Part shown: one piece after another, positions 8,159-17,779 of the stretch
Position numbering within the stretch: the stretch's first letter is position 1
How the letters are laid out: each line of letters starts with the position of its first letter
Source of the DNA: Olsenella uli
GTDB taxonomy: Bacteria; Actinomycetota; Coriobacteriia; Coriobacteriales; Atopobiaceae
DNA length: 64,000 nt
Assembly: GCF_016899935.1 (NCBI RefSeq)
Contig: NZ_JACJJK010000005.1
Coordinates: 62,001 to 126,000 of the forward strand
Direction: 5' to 3'
Position numbers and translations under genes: made by a program
The notes under the pieces: generated by a model
The model's input: the letters and a program-made list of their open reading frames with translations, nothing else
Databases searched by the model: none
Told to the model about the DNA's origin: nothing

Positions 8159-11100
8159 CTAGGCAGCCTTCCTCCGACGGCGCACGAGCGAGCGGACCCG
8201 GAGCGCGGCGAGCCCTCCCGCAACGACGACGCACCCGACGGTCGTGGCCCAGGCCACGCCCGAGTTGTCCACCCGGCTCGCCGTCCCGCCGGCCGTCGCG
8301 CGCCAGACGGTGTCCGTCACGCCGTCCCCGTCCTCGTCGACGCGCAGCGTGGTCTCGTCGGCACGCACCGCCGTCGTCTCCATCCTGGTGGAGCCCGTGA
8401 CGCCGATCTGCGAGAAGGTCCTGCTGTCGGTGTAGTCGCCGTACTCGTCCATGAAGCCGATCGTGTAGTCCATCGTGCCTACGCCGGTCCCCTCGATCTG
8501 GATGTCGTAAGGCTCGCCCTCGCGCAGGCGCAGGACCTTCGTCGTGGTCCCGTCCCCCCCGGGGTCCTCCTCCAGGGTGAGCGTCCCGAAGGACGTCCTC
8601 GTGCACAGGCTCTCGGGACGCGAAGAGAGCGTCTCCCCGTTCAGGGTCACCGTGACGTCGACGGGGCAGGCGACCTCGGCCCGGATGAACGCGGTCCCGC
8701 TGATCTCCTCCGCGATGTCGTTGAAGAATCCCTCGAGCTCGTCGGTGTTGTTCGCGTTGAAGTTGCACCCCTGGCTGGCGAGTTGGGCGAGAAGGGCGCG
8801 CCCTCCCTCGTCGTCGCCGAAGCTCAGGGTGTAGACCTTGACGCCGTCCTCCTTGAGGCCGTCGACGTAGCTCACGAGCTCCTCGTCCGTCCGCCCCGTG
8901 TTGGGCAGGCCGTCGGACATGAGCACCACGATGCGCCTCCGGTCCCCCGAGGCCGACCCCAGGAGCTGCATGCCGTCCTGGATGCCGGCGTCCATGTTGG
9001 TGTCTCCTCCGCTCGTAAGCTCGGATATCGACGTCCCGAGCGAGCCGAGGTTGGACGAGAGGGGCGAGAGGGTCGTCGAGGTGCTGGAGTACGCCACGAG
9101 ACCCACACGGACGTTCGGGGAGGCTGCCCGGCTCACAAATTCGCTCGCCGCCGTGCGCATGCTCTCGATGGGCTCGCCGTCCATGCTGCCGGAGCAGTCG
9201 AGCACGAGCGCGACGTCGCGGCTGCCCTTGATCGTGGTCACGGCCTCCTGGACCTCGCCCTCGGAGTTCTCCTTCATGTAGTCGTTGTTGTCGGCACGAC
9301 CGATGTTCACCTCGTCGAACGCGGCGGAGATGCGCGTGAGGTTCTCCGAGGAGAGGTAGCCCTCCTCGATCATGATGTTCGCCGTGAGCTCCATGCAGTT
9401 GCGGTACTGCGAGAACGTGCTGTCGGGAGTGAGCGAGAAGAACGTCGCGTAGACGAGCCGCGCCATCTGCTCGGTGTCGAGCGCCTCGCCGGCGAGCTCC
9501 TCGTCCGTGTCGTTGCACATCAGATACGCCGCATGGCTGACAACGGTGCAGTTCGTGTGCACGCCACCATGATCGTTGCCGTCGCTCGTGTCGTCGGTGC
9601 TCTTCCAGTGGTCGCCTTGGTACCTGGCGGGGTACTTCTTGCTCATGGGGTCAACCATGCTGCGGTCTCCGTGCAGCCACTCCACGTCGTTGTCGAGGCT
9701 GCCGTCGTTCTCGTAGTCCTCGGCAATCTCGCCCATGATGTCGGACGTGGCCTCCTTGAGCGCGCCGGCCTCACCCTCGTAGACCATACCAGAGATCGTT
9801 GCCTCCACGCTGTGGGTGTACTCGTGGCCAATCACATCGATGCGGCCCTCGTTCTTGGAGCCGATGGACAGAAGCGTCGTCCCGTACACAGGGAACGTCT
9901 GCGAGGAGGCGTTGGCCGAGTCGATGCTCCAACCGTACCAGCGATAGTCATTCACCACCAGGTCCACGTGACCGCCCTCGTCATCAAAGCCGTCGCGCCC
10001 GAGCACGCTGTCATACAGGTCAATTGCCGACGAGAGCCTCAGGTAGGCGGACACCGCGACGTCGTTGTCAAACTCGGGTGTGTCGCTCGTCACGGCGTTG
10101 ATGCGCCCGAAGATGTTGTTGACGTCAAACGACAGGTCGACGAAGGGCATGTCCTTGGGAACGTCCTCCGCGTCGACCTTCCCCTCATCCGTGCGCCACG
10201 AGACGGGGTCAGTGGAATTGTCCGCGTAGTACTTCGTGCCGTCAGTGTCCTCAAAGACGAACTCGTACGTCATCGTGCAGCCGTTGGCGTCGTAGACGTC
10301 CACGTTGCGTTCGTCATCGAACATCCGGTATCCGCCGTCGTCATCGTGCCAGACGTTGAACGAGACCTCCTCGTCATCGTTCTTGTTGTCGCGTCCGCGC
10401 CCGGTGGCCCGCTCGTTGATGACCAGCGGCTCGCTCGCCACGGCATCGCCGGTCTCTGCGTTGACGAAGACGATTGTGGGCCCGCTGGCGCCGCTCGAGA
10501 CAACCTGCCAGGCCAAGCACGGCTCCTCCCCGATCGAGTACACGACGACGCCACCTGCGAACGCCCGGCTCTCCCCGCCCAGGTAGTCGCCCGCCGCAGC
10601 CTCGGCGTCCTCGGCGGAGACCGTCGGCTCGGTGGGGACGCCCTCCATGTCCTCGAAGTTGCTCGAGAGGAACAGCACCTCGCCGTCCTCGTCGGCGCCG
10701 ACCACCACGTCGCGCCCGTAGACGGGAATCCCCTCGTAGCTCTGGGAGAAGCGCCAGTAGCGGTTGTCGAACGCCTCGCCCTCCTGGCAGTCGACGAGCT
10801 CCGTCTCCACGTCATCAATCCCGAGCTTGGAGGCAACTCCGGCGATGACCGAGCGCGCTCCCGCCTCGCTCGTGACCTTCTCGGAGGTGAAGCCCGGCTG
10901 CAGCAGGACGAAGGGGTCGTCGGACCCGCCGTCGTCGGACGCCTCCTCGACGGGGCTTCCTCCCCCGCCCGCCGGGCCGAGGGGCGAGCCCGGACTCCCG
11001 CCGATGACGCCCGTCGCCCACAGCGCGCACACGACGCCGCAGCCAACGATCGCGACCAGCGAGAGCACGAGGACCACGATCGGCCACCGCCGACGCCTCG

Positions 11101-11176
11101 TGACGGGAGCTCCGCAGCTCGGGCACGTGGCCTCCCCCTTGGGGACGCGCTTCCCGCATCGCTTGCACGTGCTCAT
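8159..11176 (-). CDS. Membrane-anchored M4 (thermolysin-like) metalloprotease with vWA domain and zinc ribbon
   Basis: The protein has 1005 residues. In order: a cytoplasmic zinc ribbon (CKRCG...CPSCG, residues 4-21), a transmembrane helix (about 31-52), an FTP/PepSY-like propeptide (about 85-190), an M4 peptidase domain, a vWA domain (about 655-840), a beta-rich region and a C-terminal transmembrane helix with Arg-rich tail (about 970-1005). The M4 zinc site HEYTH lies near residue 451, with the third ligand Glu in KEATSDIMGE about 20 residues later and GGVHTN further on. The vWA MIDAS motif DCSGS is intact. The core should sit outside the cell, tethered at both ends. A GGCGGTGA site precedes the ATG. 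A subtilisin of mirrored design is at 57.1-60.0 kb. Confidence 0.85.
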   Translation of the reverse strand: MSTCKRCGKRVPKGEATCPSCGAPVTRRRRWPIVVLVLSLVAIVGCGVVCALWATGVIGGSPGSPLGPAGGGGSPVEEASDDGGSDDPFVLLQPGFTSEKVTSEAGARSVIAGVASKLGIDDVETELVDCQEGEAFDNRYWRFSQSYEGIPVYGRDVVVGADEDGEVLFLSSNFEDMEGVPTEPTVSAEDAEAAAGDYLGGESRAFAGGVVVYSIGEEPCLAWQVVSSGASGPTIVFVNAETGDAVASEPLVINERATGRGRDNKNDDEEVSFNVWHDDDGGYRMFDDERNVDVYDANGCTMTYEFVFEDTDGTKYYADNSTDPVSWRTDEGKVDAEDVPKDMPFVDLSFDVNNIFGRINAVTSDTPEFDNDVAVSAYLRLSSAIDLYDSVLGRDGFDDEGGHVDLVVNDYRWYGWSIDSANASSQTFPVYGTTLLSIGSKNEGRIDVIGHEYTHSVEATISGMVYEGEAGALKEATSDIMGEIAEDYENDGSLDNDVEWLHGDRSMVDPMSKKYPARYQGDHWKSTDDTSDGNDHGGVHTNCTVVSHAAYLMCNDTDEELAGEALDTEQMARLVYATFFSLTPDSTFSQYRNCMELTANIMIEEGYLSSENLTRISAAFDEVNIGRADNNDYMKENSEGEVQEAVTTIKGSRDVALVLDCSGSMDGEPIESMRTAASEFVSRAASPNVRVGLVAYSSTSTTLSPLSSNLGSLGTSISELTSGGDTNMDAGIQDGMQLLGSASGDRRRIVVLMSDGLPNTGRTDEELVSYVDGLKEDGVKVYTLSFGDDEGGRALLAQLASQGCNFNANNTDELEGFFNDIAEEISGTAFIRAEVACPVDVTVTLNGETLSSRPESLCTRTSFGTLTLEEDPGGDGTTTKVLRLREGEPYDIQIEGTGVGTMDYTIGFMDEYGDYTDSRTFSQIGVTGSTRMETTAVRADETTLRVDEDGDGVTDTVWRATAGGTASRVDNSGVAWATTVGCVVVAGGLAALRVRSLVRRRRKAA

Positions 11177-11189
11177 GGAATCACCGCCC

Positions 11190-11780
11190 TCAGACGCCCG
11201 CGCGGGACGTCTCGTCCCTGCGGCCGCAGACAAAGAGATAGACGAGAAGGACGCTCGCGGCCGAGAGCACGGCCGCGGACACGGCCGCCCAGGGCACCAC
11301 GAAGTGGAGCGCCGAGAAGCAGACGACCTGCACGGACGTCACGGAGGGGCCGAGCTCGACGAACGCGAACGACCCCAGCGCCCACACGGCAATCGCCGCC
11401 ACGGAGAGCGCCACGGCGAGGGCGCACCTTCCCCGCGTCGCACCCGTGCGGGGAACGAGCAGGCCGCGCGCGCAGAACATGAGCGGGCCCAGAGAGAGCA
11501 GCAGCGACGAGGCCGCGTACAGGAGCGCCGAGACAAAGGCCGGCAGGGCCTCGAGCAGGCCGATGGCGCGCATCGCGTCGGAGAGGCTCCCGAGGAAGCT
11601 GACCAGGCCGAACGCCCCCGCCGCGCCAAAGACGACGGCGTCCAGGGCGAGGAGGGCCGAGCCGGAGCGCGCCCCGCTCGCAGGCGCGGCCGCCGGAGCG
11701 CTCCCCCTCAGGGACGACCCGCAGCTCCCGCAGAACGCCGCTCCGTCCGGCAGCTGCGCCCCGCATCGCGGACAGAACAT
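11190..11780 (-). CDS. Zinc-ribbon multi-pass membrane protein
   Basis: This 196-residue protein begins with a zinc ribbon (MFCPRCGAQLPDGAAFCGSCG). A short Ala-rich linker and about four or five hydrophobic segments follow, with a charged C-terminus (CGRRDETS). It ends 13 bases before the M4-vWA gene starts, so the two are almost certainly cotranscribed. The start at 11780 has AAGGGGGCG upstream. The zinc ribbon is of the same type as in the other two proteins of the cluster. No enzyme motif is visible. It may be a membrane partner of the protease-vWA protein, as the 166-residue membrane protein at 56.6 kb may be for the subtilisin-vWA protein. Confidence 0.65.
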   Translation of the reverse strand: MFCPRCGAQLPDGAAFCGSCGSSLRGSAPAAAPASGARSGSALLALDAVVFGAAGAFGLVSFLGSLSDAMRAIGLLEALPAFVSALLYAASSLLLSLGPLMFCARGLLVPRTGATRGRCALAVALSVAAIAVWALGSFAFVELGPSVTSVQVVCFSALHFVVPWAAVSAAVLSAASVLLVYLFVCGRRDETSRAGV

Positions 11781-11892
11781 ACCCGCCCCCTTCTCCCTCG
11801 CATCACGAAAGCAATCTTTTGCCATTCTCGCACGAATCGGGGCGAAGGCACGCCACGGACCGGGCGAGCGGGGAGGGACGCTCCGCGAGGGC

Positions 11893-13287
11893 CTACATCA
11901 TGCTCGCGAGCTTGTCGGCCACCGTGAGGGTGCCGGCGAGCGAGATGTTGTTCACGAACACCACGTTCTGGATGCCGTGCTCGCGCACGAACGCCGGGAT
12001 GTTCTCGTCCGAGTAGCGGAAGTCGATCACCCAGACGTCCTCGAAGTTGTCCACGAGCAGGGGCGTGAACGCACAACCGTAGGAGTCCTTGATCACGAGC
12101 ACGGAGCTCCCGTCGTCCTTCTTAGGGTTGTGAATGTGCTCGAGCGGCTGGTCGCCAGCGATGAAGGTGTTGTAGAGCGAGGCCTGGTTCCAGCCCGTCA
12201 CGTCGGTGATGACGTTGGCCTGGACCTCGGTGCCGTTCTTGTCCCAGTAGGTCATGTCGTTGGTGCCGTTGGGGACGTGCGCCTCCACGTAGTCGGGGTT
12301 GGCCGCCATAGCGGCGTCGCGGATCTGGGAGTAGTAGGTGCCGAGGAACCCGTCAAAGCGCATGGTCTCCTGGTCGGCCAGATCCACCGGCTCGATACCC
12401 ATCTGCTCGCACAGCTCGACATAGACGTAGTAGGCGCCGAGCTGGGTCCAGTGGTGGTCGGTGCGGAAGTAGACGTACTCGTCCCGGTGATTCCGGATGG
12501 CGCCCCAGGAGTCCAGCGTCCCCACCGACGGGTCGTAGAGGCTGTTGAAGTAGGCGATCGCCTGCTGCTGGTCGGTCCCGCCCAGCTTGGCCAGGGTCTC
12601 GTCGTCGAGCACGGCGGAGTTGTTGGGCGCGAGCACCGAGTAGACCTTGGCCTCCCCGTCGAGCGCGCGGGCGCAGGCGTTGATCGCGCCCGTGTAGCCC
12701 TCGACCGCCTCCTGGCTGAAGTAGTAGATGCTGTAGGCGGCCCCGTTGTTCACGTAGAGCCCGCTCATGATCTGGTTCTGGATGTCGGCCGCCATGGCGT
12801 CCTCGGTGGGCACCTCGACCTGCTCGCGCTCGGCGGGGGCGGCGTCCGCCCCGGAGCCCGTCTCTCCCTCGGGCGGCAGCTCGTCCGCGACGACGTTGCC
12901 GCCGATCATCTTGGTCCCGGTGTCTATGCCGTAGCGCGCCTCGAGCCACTGGTCCGCCGCCACGAGCGGCTCGCGCAGCGGATAGGTGTCGGCGTACCAC
13001 AGGGAGAGGTCGCTCGTGAACGAGCCGTCGAGAAACCCCTCGAGCGAGAAGGACGGGAAGGGCGTGAGCTCGCGCATCTCCACCCCCGAGGTGCTCGGGC
13101 GGGCGAAGAACGCCAGCCCTACCACGAACCCGGCGGCGAGCAGCAGGTTGACGGCGTCGACGGAGGCCTGGCGCCAGCGCGCCAGCGAGCGCGAGCGGGA
13201 CGCGCGGGTCGGACGGGTCGAGCGGGCGGGACGGGCGCCGGGGCGGCCCTGCGGGCGGTCGGTTCTTCTCGGCTCTCTCTTGGACAT
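11893..13287 (-). CDS. DHHW/AlgX-type SGNH hydrolase-like protein (surface O-acylation)
   Basis: This protein has 464 residues with a basic N-terminus and one transmembrane helix at about residues 45-65; the rest is extracytoplasmic. It carries the family motif TDHHWTQLGAYY in the middle and a VIKDSYGCAFTPLL motif near the end, as in AlgJ/AlgX and DHHW proteins that pass acetyl groups to polysaccharides. It starts 12 bases after the stop of the MBOAT gene, which normally supplies the acyl group across the membrane. The pair probably acetylates a cell-surface glycan. GGGGGTG lies six bases before the ATG at 13287; a GTG at 13296 is an alternative. The target glycan cannot be told from sequence. 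Confidence 0.85.
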   Translation of the reverse strand: MSKREPRRTDRPQGRPGARPARSTRPTRASRSRSLARWRQASVDAVNLLLAAGFVVGLAFFARPSTSGVEMRELTPFPSFSLEGFLDGSFTSDLSLWYADTYPLREPLVAADQWLEARYGIDTGTKMIGGNVVADELPPEGETGSGADAAPAEREQVEVPTEDAMAADIQNQIMSGLYVNNGAAYSIYYFSQEAVEGYTGAINACARALDGEAKVYSVLAPNNSAVLDDETLAKLGGTDQQQAIAYFNSLYDPSVGTLDSWGAIRNHRDEYVYFRTDHHWTQLGAYYVYVELCEQMGIEPVDLADQETMRFDGFLGTYYSQIRDAAMAANPDYVEAHVPNGTNDMTYWDKNGTEVQANVITDVTGWNQASLYNTFIAGDQPLEHIHNPKKDDGSSVLVIKDSYGCAFTPLLVDNFEDVWVIDFRYSDENIPAFVREHGIQNVVFVNNISLAGTLTVADKLASMM

Positions 13288-13299
13288 GCGCGGCACCCC

Positions 13300-14721
13300 C
13301 TAGAACTGGAAGTAGATGAACGGGTTGTAGCTCGCGCCGGTCAGCGCGACGACGGAGACCGCCAGCAGCAGGACCGGCACCGCGAACTCGGTGACGGCAA
13401 AGACCCTGAGCGCCACGGTCGAGCTGCGCGAGAGCTCGTGGAGGGCGTCGCGCAGCTGCCGGCCGAGGTTCGTGCAGGCCACGACGCAGAAGGCGAGCAG
13501 GAAGACGTTCTGGAGGAAGAGCGTCTGCACCTCCATGCTCATGAGGCCGCCCGAGGAGAAGCCGAGCATGCCGGCGAGGACCGAGCCCAGCTCCGGGAAG
13601 CTCTCGAACTTGAAGAGCACCCAGCCGAAGTAGACCACCACGAGCGCGTAGACGTGCGCGAGCGCGCGCGGCAGGCGGTCGCGGATGACAAAGCGCTCGA
13701 GCAGCAGGAACACGAAGAAGTAGAGGCCCCACAGGATGTAGTTCCAGCTCGCGCCGTGCCAGAGCCCCGTGAGGAACCACACCACCAGCATGTTGCGCAC
13801 CCACCGGAGCGTGGAGCAGCGGCTCCCGCCGAGCGGGATGTAGACGTAGTCGCGGAAGAACGTGGAGAGCGAGATGTGCCAGCGCCGCCAGAAGTCCTTG
13901 ACCGAGGTGCACTGGTACGGGTAGTCGAAGTTCTCGAGGAAGCGGAAGCCCACCATGCGGCCCATGCCGATGGCCATGTCCGAGTAGGCCGAGAAGTCAA
14001 AGTAGATCTGCAGCATGTAGAAGGCCATGCCGAGCCACAGTCCCGCCGTCACCTGGGTGTAGATCCCCTCCGTGCCCACCGGCAGCAGGGTGTCCGCCAC
14101 GCTCGCGCACGCGTTGGCGAGGACCGCCTTCTTGGCCAGCCCGATGCAGAACCGACGCGTGCCCTCGTAGACGTCCATCTGGCGCACGCTGCGGTGGTCG
14201 ATCTCGTCGGCGACGGTCTCGTAGCGCACGATCGGGCCCGCGATGCACTGGAAGAAGAGCGAGGAGTAGAGCAGCAGCTTCCAGTAGGTGGGCTGGTAGG
14301 CGACCTTGTCGGTGTAGACGTCGACCGTGTAGGAGATCAGCTGGAACGTGTAGAACGAGATGCCGATCGGCAGCACGATGTTGGGCACGGCCTCCGGCAC
14401 GCCAAAGAGCCCCTGCAGCGTGCCCGCGATCCACATGGCGTACTTGAAGTAGGCCAAAAGGCCCAGCATGATCACGAGGTCGGCAGCGAGCCAGGCCCGG
14501 CGCGTCCCGCGCGACTCCGACCGCCCGATCCCGAGCGCGGTGAGCCAGCTCACGAAGGTCTCCCCCACGAGCAGGACGAGGAACTCGGGGCCGCCCCACG
14601 CGTAGAACACGAGGGACACGACGAGAAGGACCATGTTCTTGTGGCGGTCGTCCACCAGGCGGTAGACCGTCAGATAGATGACGAAGAACACGAATACGAA
14701 TATCAGGCTCGAGAAGACCAT
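13300..14721 (-). CDS. MBOAT-family O-acyltransferase (AlgI/DltB-like)
   Basis: This is a 473-residue multi-pass membrane protein of the MBOAT family. The catalytic His lies in GLWHGASWNYILWGLYF, preceded by the conserved FWRRWHISLS and FRDYVYIPLGG segments. It moves acyl groups from a cytoplasmic donor to the outer face of the membrane. The DHHW/SGNH protein directly downstream would complete transfer to a polysaccharide. The ATG at 14721 has only a weak GAGAG ribosome site. It lies 30 bases downstream of the DUF2130 gene on the same strand. Confidence 0.92.
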   Translation of the reverse strand: MVFSSLIFVFVFFVIYLTVYRLVDDRHKNMVLLVVSLVFYAWGGPEFLVLLVGETFVSWLTALGIGRSESRGTRRAWLAADLVIMLGLLAYFKYAMWIAGTLQGLFGVPEAVPNIVLPIGISFYTFQLISYTVDVYTDKVAYQPTYWKLLLYSSLFFQCIAGPIVRYETVADEIDHRSVRQMDVYEGTRRFCIGLAKKAVLANACASVADTLLPVGTEGIYTQVTAGLWLGMAFYMLQIYFDFSAYSDMAIGMGRMVGFRFLENFDYPYQCTSVKDFWRRWHISLSTFFRDYVYIPLGGSRCSTLRWVRNMLVVWFLTGLWHGASWNYILWGLYFFVFLLLERFVIRDRLPRALAHVYALVVVYFGWVLFKFESFPELGSVLAGMLGFSSGGLMSMEVQTLFLQNVFLLAFCVVACTNLGRQLRDALHELSRSSTVALRVFAVTEFAVPVLLLAVSVVALTGASYNPFIYFQF

Positions 14722-14751
14722 GCGCCGTCCGCTCTCTTGTTCGCTTTTAAG

Positions 14752-16134
14752 CTACTCTATCGCATCGGGCTCGACGGCGCCCTCGCCGGCGCCCGCCTCT
14801 CCCCGCGCGGCGCGCGCCTCGTTGAACTTCTCGCGCATCGTGGGGTTCTTCCACGTGAGCTTGCGGATCGTGAGCTCGTCGGCCTTCTTGTTGGCCAGGC
14901 GCAGCTGGTTCTCGGACGAGGTGAGGTTCTCCTTCACCTTCTGCAGGTGCGCGATGGTCTTGTCGATCTCGTCGATCGCGGTCTGGAACTTGCGGCTCGC
15001 CGTCTCGTAGTTCTTGCCGAACTTGTCCTTGAAGTCCTCGAGCGCGTCCTCGAAGCGCGTGATGTCGAGGTTCTGCTGGCGGACCTCCGCGAGCTCGCGC
15101 CGATACGCGTGCGAGCTCTCGGCGGCGTTTCTGAGCAGCGTGATCATAGGAATGAAGAACTGCGGCCGGATGACGTACATCTTCTCGTAGGCGTACGAGA
15201 CGTCCACGATGCCGGCGTTGTAGAGCTCGCTCTCGGGCTCGAGCAGCGAGACCAGCACCGCGTACTCGCAGCCCTTGTTGCGACGGTCCTGGTCCAGCTT
15301 CTTGAAGAAGTCCGCGTTCTTGTGGCGGTTGACGGCGGCCGAGGCGTCGTCCTCGTTCTTCATCTCAAACATGATGGAGACGATCTCCACGCCGCCCTCG
15401 TCCGTCTCGCGGAAGACGTAGTCCCCCTTGGAGCCGCCCACGACCTCGTTGTCCTTGTGGAACTCGGCGTTCCTGAACGCGGTGGCGCGCCAGCGGTTGA
15501 ACTCCGTCTCGCAGTGCTGCTCGAGCGTCTCGCCGATGAGCTTGGTGGACAGGCGCGCCCGCTGGTTGCGCAGGCGCTCGATCTCATCCTCGCGGTCGCG
15601 GATGGTCTGGTCCTTGAACTGGGCCTGCTCGGCCATCTGCTGGCGCAGCGACGCCTCCGTCTGCTCGCGCTCCAGCTGAGCCGCGCGCAGGCTCCCCTCC
15701 AGCTCGGCGATGCGCCGGTCCTGCTCACCGGTGGCCTGCGTGACGGCAAGGTCGCGCTCCGTGGCAAAGGCCGCCTCGCGCGCCTTGAGCTGCGCCCTGA
15801 GCTCCGCGATCTGGCGCTCCCGACCGGAGACCTGCTCCGCGAGGCTCTTCTCGGCCTGGGCCCGTTCGAGCGCGAGGGCGTCCGACCCTTCCTTGACGCG
15901 TGTCTTGAGCTGCGCGATCTCCGAGTCCTTGCGCGCGGCGTCCGCCAGCGCCTCCTGACGGGCGCGCGCCACCGCCGCCTCCACGGCGCTCGCGCGCTCG
16001 CGCTCGGCGCTCCGCTCGCGCGCCTCGAGCTCGCGTCGGAACTCCGCGTCGCGCACCTGGCGCACGATCTGCGCGTACTCCGTCTCGTCAACCTGGAACA
16101 CCTCGCCGCAGTGCGGGCACCTGATCTCTGCCAT
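14752..16134 (-). CDS. DUF2130 coiled-coil protein
   Basis: The protein has 460 residues. It opens with a zinc-finger-like CPHCG segment (residues 5-9). A long charged coiled coil follows to about residue 205, then a globular DUF2130 domain, and a second helical region near the end. The domain contains GDYVF and EMKNE, which resemble the acidic residues of PD-(D/E)XK nucleases, and FEDALEDFKDKFG, typical of the family. The biochemical role of DUF2130 proteins is not established; a nucleic-acid role is often suspected. GGAGGG precedes the ATG at 16134. It lies downstream of the HtrA terminator. Confidence 0.82.
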   Translation of the reverse strand: MAEIRCPHCGEVFQVDETEYAQIVRQVRDAEFRRELEARERSAERERASAVEAAVARARQEALADAARKDSEIAQLKTRVKEGSDALALERAQAEKSLAEQVSGRERQIAELRAQLKAREAAFATERDLAVTQATGEQDRRIAELEGSLRAAQLEREQTEASLRQQMAEQAQFKDQTIRDREDEIERLRNQRARLSTKLIGETLEQHCETEFNRWRATAFRNAEFHKDNEVVGGSKGDYVFRETDEGGVEIVSIMFEMKNEDDASAAVNRHKNADFFKKLDQDRRNKGCEYAVLVSLLEPESELYNAGIVDVSYAYEKMYVIRPQFFIPMITLLRNAAESSHAYRRELAEVRQQNLDITRFEDALEDFKDKFGKNYETASRKFQTAIDEIDKTIAHLQKVKENLTSSENQLRLANKKADELTIRKLTWKNPTMREKFNEARAARGEAGAGEGAVEPDAIE

Positions 16135-16225
16135 CGGACCCTCCGTCCTTCTCGCCTGAGACCAGCTTACCGTTCGCACCGGACAACAATGGGCGAGAAG
16201 AACCGCGCCGCCGTCCCCGCAACGC

Positions 16226-16256
16226 AAAAAGGCCCCGCGACGTGTGTCGCGGGGCC
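16226..16256 (-). terminator. Strong intrinsic terminator of the HtrA gene
   Basis: GGCCCCGCGAC (16231-16241) pairs perfectly with GTCGCGGGGCC (16246-16256) over a 4-base loop. On the minus strand it is followed by TTTTT. It lies 24 bases downstream of the htrA stop codon. Confidence 0.9.
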
Positions 16257-16279
16257 CCGAGTCGATGTTCTTCTCGGCG

Positions 16280-17683
16280 TTAGCGTCCGCCGAAGGGACT
16301 CTCCTGCTGTTGCTGGTACTGCTCGTAGAGGCGGATGAGGTCCTCGACGCTGATCTCCTGTCCGTTGACGTTCACGGTCTCGTCCTCCTGCTCCTGCCGC
16401 TCCTGGAGCGCCTCATCGGAGCCGAGCGTGACCTCGAAGGTCTTCTGCTCGTCGCCGCGCATGACCTGCACCTCCACGGTGTCGCCGATGTCGTGGGAGC
16501 GCACGGCGAGAAGGGCGGTGTCGGCCGAGGTGATGGCCTCGTCACCGATGCTGGTAATGACGTCGCCCACCTGGATGCCCGCCTCGTCGGCCGGGCTGCC
16601 GTCGTCGACCTCGACCACGTAGGCGCCCTGGTCGACCGAGAGGCCGTTGCGCAGCGCGTTGGCGGGGGTCACGGTCTGCATGCTGAGGCCGATGTAGGCG
16701 TGGGTGACGGTCTCACCGGAGATGATCATGTCGGCGATCTGCGTGGCGTAGTTGCCCGGGATGGCGTAGCCGATGCCCGCGAAGCTCTGCGTGTCGGACG
16801 AGAAGAGCGTGCAGATGCCCACGAGCTTGCCCTCGGCGTCCACGAGCGCGCCGCCGGAGTTGCCGGGGTTGATCGTGGCGTCGGTCTGGATGAGGTTGGT
16901 GTAGAGGGTGTTGCCGCTCGAGTTCTCGAGCAGGGTCGAGCGCGAGAGCGCCGAGACGATGCCCTGCGAGACGGAGTTCTCCAGGCCAAAGGGGCTTCCC
17001 ACGCTCATGACCCAGTCGCCAACCTGCAGCGCGTCGGAGTCGCCGACCTCCATCGGCGTGACCTCGTCGCCGCCAAAGTCCACGTGGATCACGGCCACGT
17101 CGCTCGACGGGTCGGTGCCCACGAGGGTGGCGTCGTAGCTCTTGCCGTTGTAGTTGACCGAGATGCTCTCCGCGTTCTCGATCACGTGGTTGTTGGTGAT
17201 GATGTTGCCGTCCGTGTCGTAGATGACGCCGGAGCCCATGCCCTCGCCGTCCGGGAACGTGCAGTAGATCGTGGCGACGGACGGGAGCGCCTTGGCGGCC
17301 ACGGCGTTGGCGACGGTGGTGTCCTCGTCGGCGGGGTCGATCGTGATCTGCTGCGCGGCGTCGCCGCCCACGACCTGCGTGGACGTGGGGCCCACGACGC
17401 CCGAGAGCGTCAGCGCGCCCACGATCGCCCCCGCGCCCACAACGCCGCCGAGCAGGCCAAAGAGGGCCGCCTTCAGCGTGGTGTGGGGGCGCTTCTCCTT
17501 CTTGGACTTCTCGGGCGAGAAGTCCGGCGGGGTCTGCGGGTTGGGCGGGGTCTGCGGGTTCTGGGGGGCAGCCCCGGGCGTCCGGCCGGGGATCGGGGGC
17601 GTCTGCGCGGTCGGCTGCTGGCCGGCCTGGGCGCTCGGCCCTTGCGGCGCGGGGGCGCCGGTTCCGTAGGGATAGTCGCTCAT
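16280..17683 (-). CDS. HtrA/DegP-type serine protease with PDZ domain
   Basis: This is a 467-residue membrane-anchored S1C protease. Residues 1-70 are Pro/Gln-rich and cytoplasmic, and one transmembrane helix lies at about 70-97. The trypsin-like domain has catalytic His166 (TNNHVI), Asp195 (SSDVAV) and Ser276 (NPGNSGGAL). A PDZ domain spans about 330-440, with a Gln-rich tail (YQQQQESPFGGR). Such proteins degrade or refold misfolded exported proteins. AGAAGG precedes the ATG at 17683; a longer frame upstream lacks support. The OmpR-type regulator gene lies just upstream on the same strand, and TGACAC direct repeats at 17780-17796 lie in the gap between them. A strong terminator follows. Confidence 0.93.
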   Translation of the reverse strand: MSDYPYGTGAPAPQGPSAQAGQQPTAQTPPIPGRTPGAAPQNPQTPPNPQTPPDFSPEKSKKEKRPHTTLKAALFGLLGGVVGAGAIVGALTLSGVVGPTSTQVVGGDAAQQITIDPADEDTTVANAVAAKALPSVATIYCTFPDGEGMGSGVIYDTDGNIITNNHVIENAESISVNYNGKSYDATLVGTDPSSDVAVIHVDFGGDEVTPMEVGDSDALQVGDWVMSVGSPFGLENSVSQGIVSALSRSTLLENSSGNTLYTNLIQTDATINPGNSGGALVDAEGKLVGICTLFSSDTQSFAGIGYAIPGNYATQIADMIISGETVTHAYIGLSMQTVTPANALRNGLSVDQGAYVVEVDDGSPADEAGIQVGDVITSIGDEAITSADTALLAVRSHDIGDTVEVQVMRGDEQKTFEVTLGSDEALQERQEQEDETVNVNGQEISVEDLIRLYEQYQQQQESPFGGR

Positions 17684-17779
17684 GCTTGCCTTCTTTCCCG
17701 TGAGCCGCAGCGTGGCGGCGGTTTTCCTTCCGTCGAGAATGTACCCAAACCACGGGACGGCGCGCGGTCGCCGGCGCTT

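Noticed and set aside
11446-16338. A 1630-codon open frame on the plus strand
   Set aside because: It is antisense to five well-supported genes and reflects high GC and codon bias; its predicted protein is His/Arg/Leu-rich with no domain. The same holds for long frames at 4908-6851 and 57051-60329 on the minus strand.
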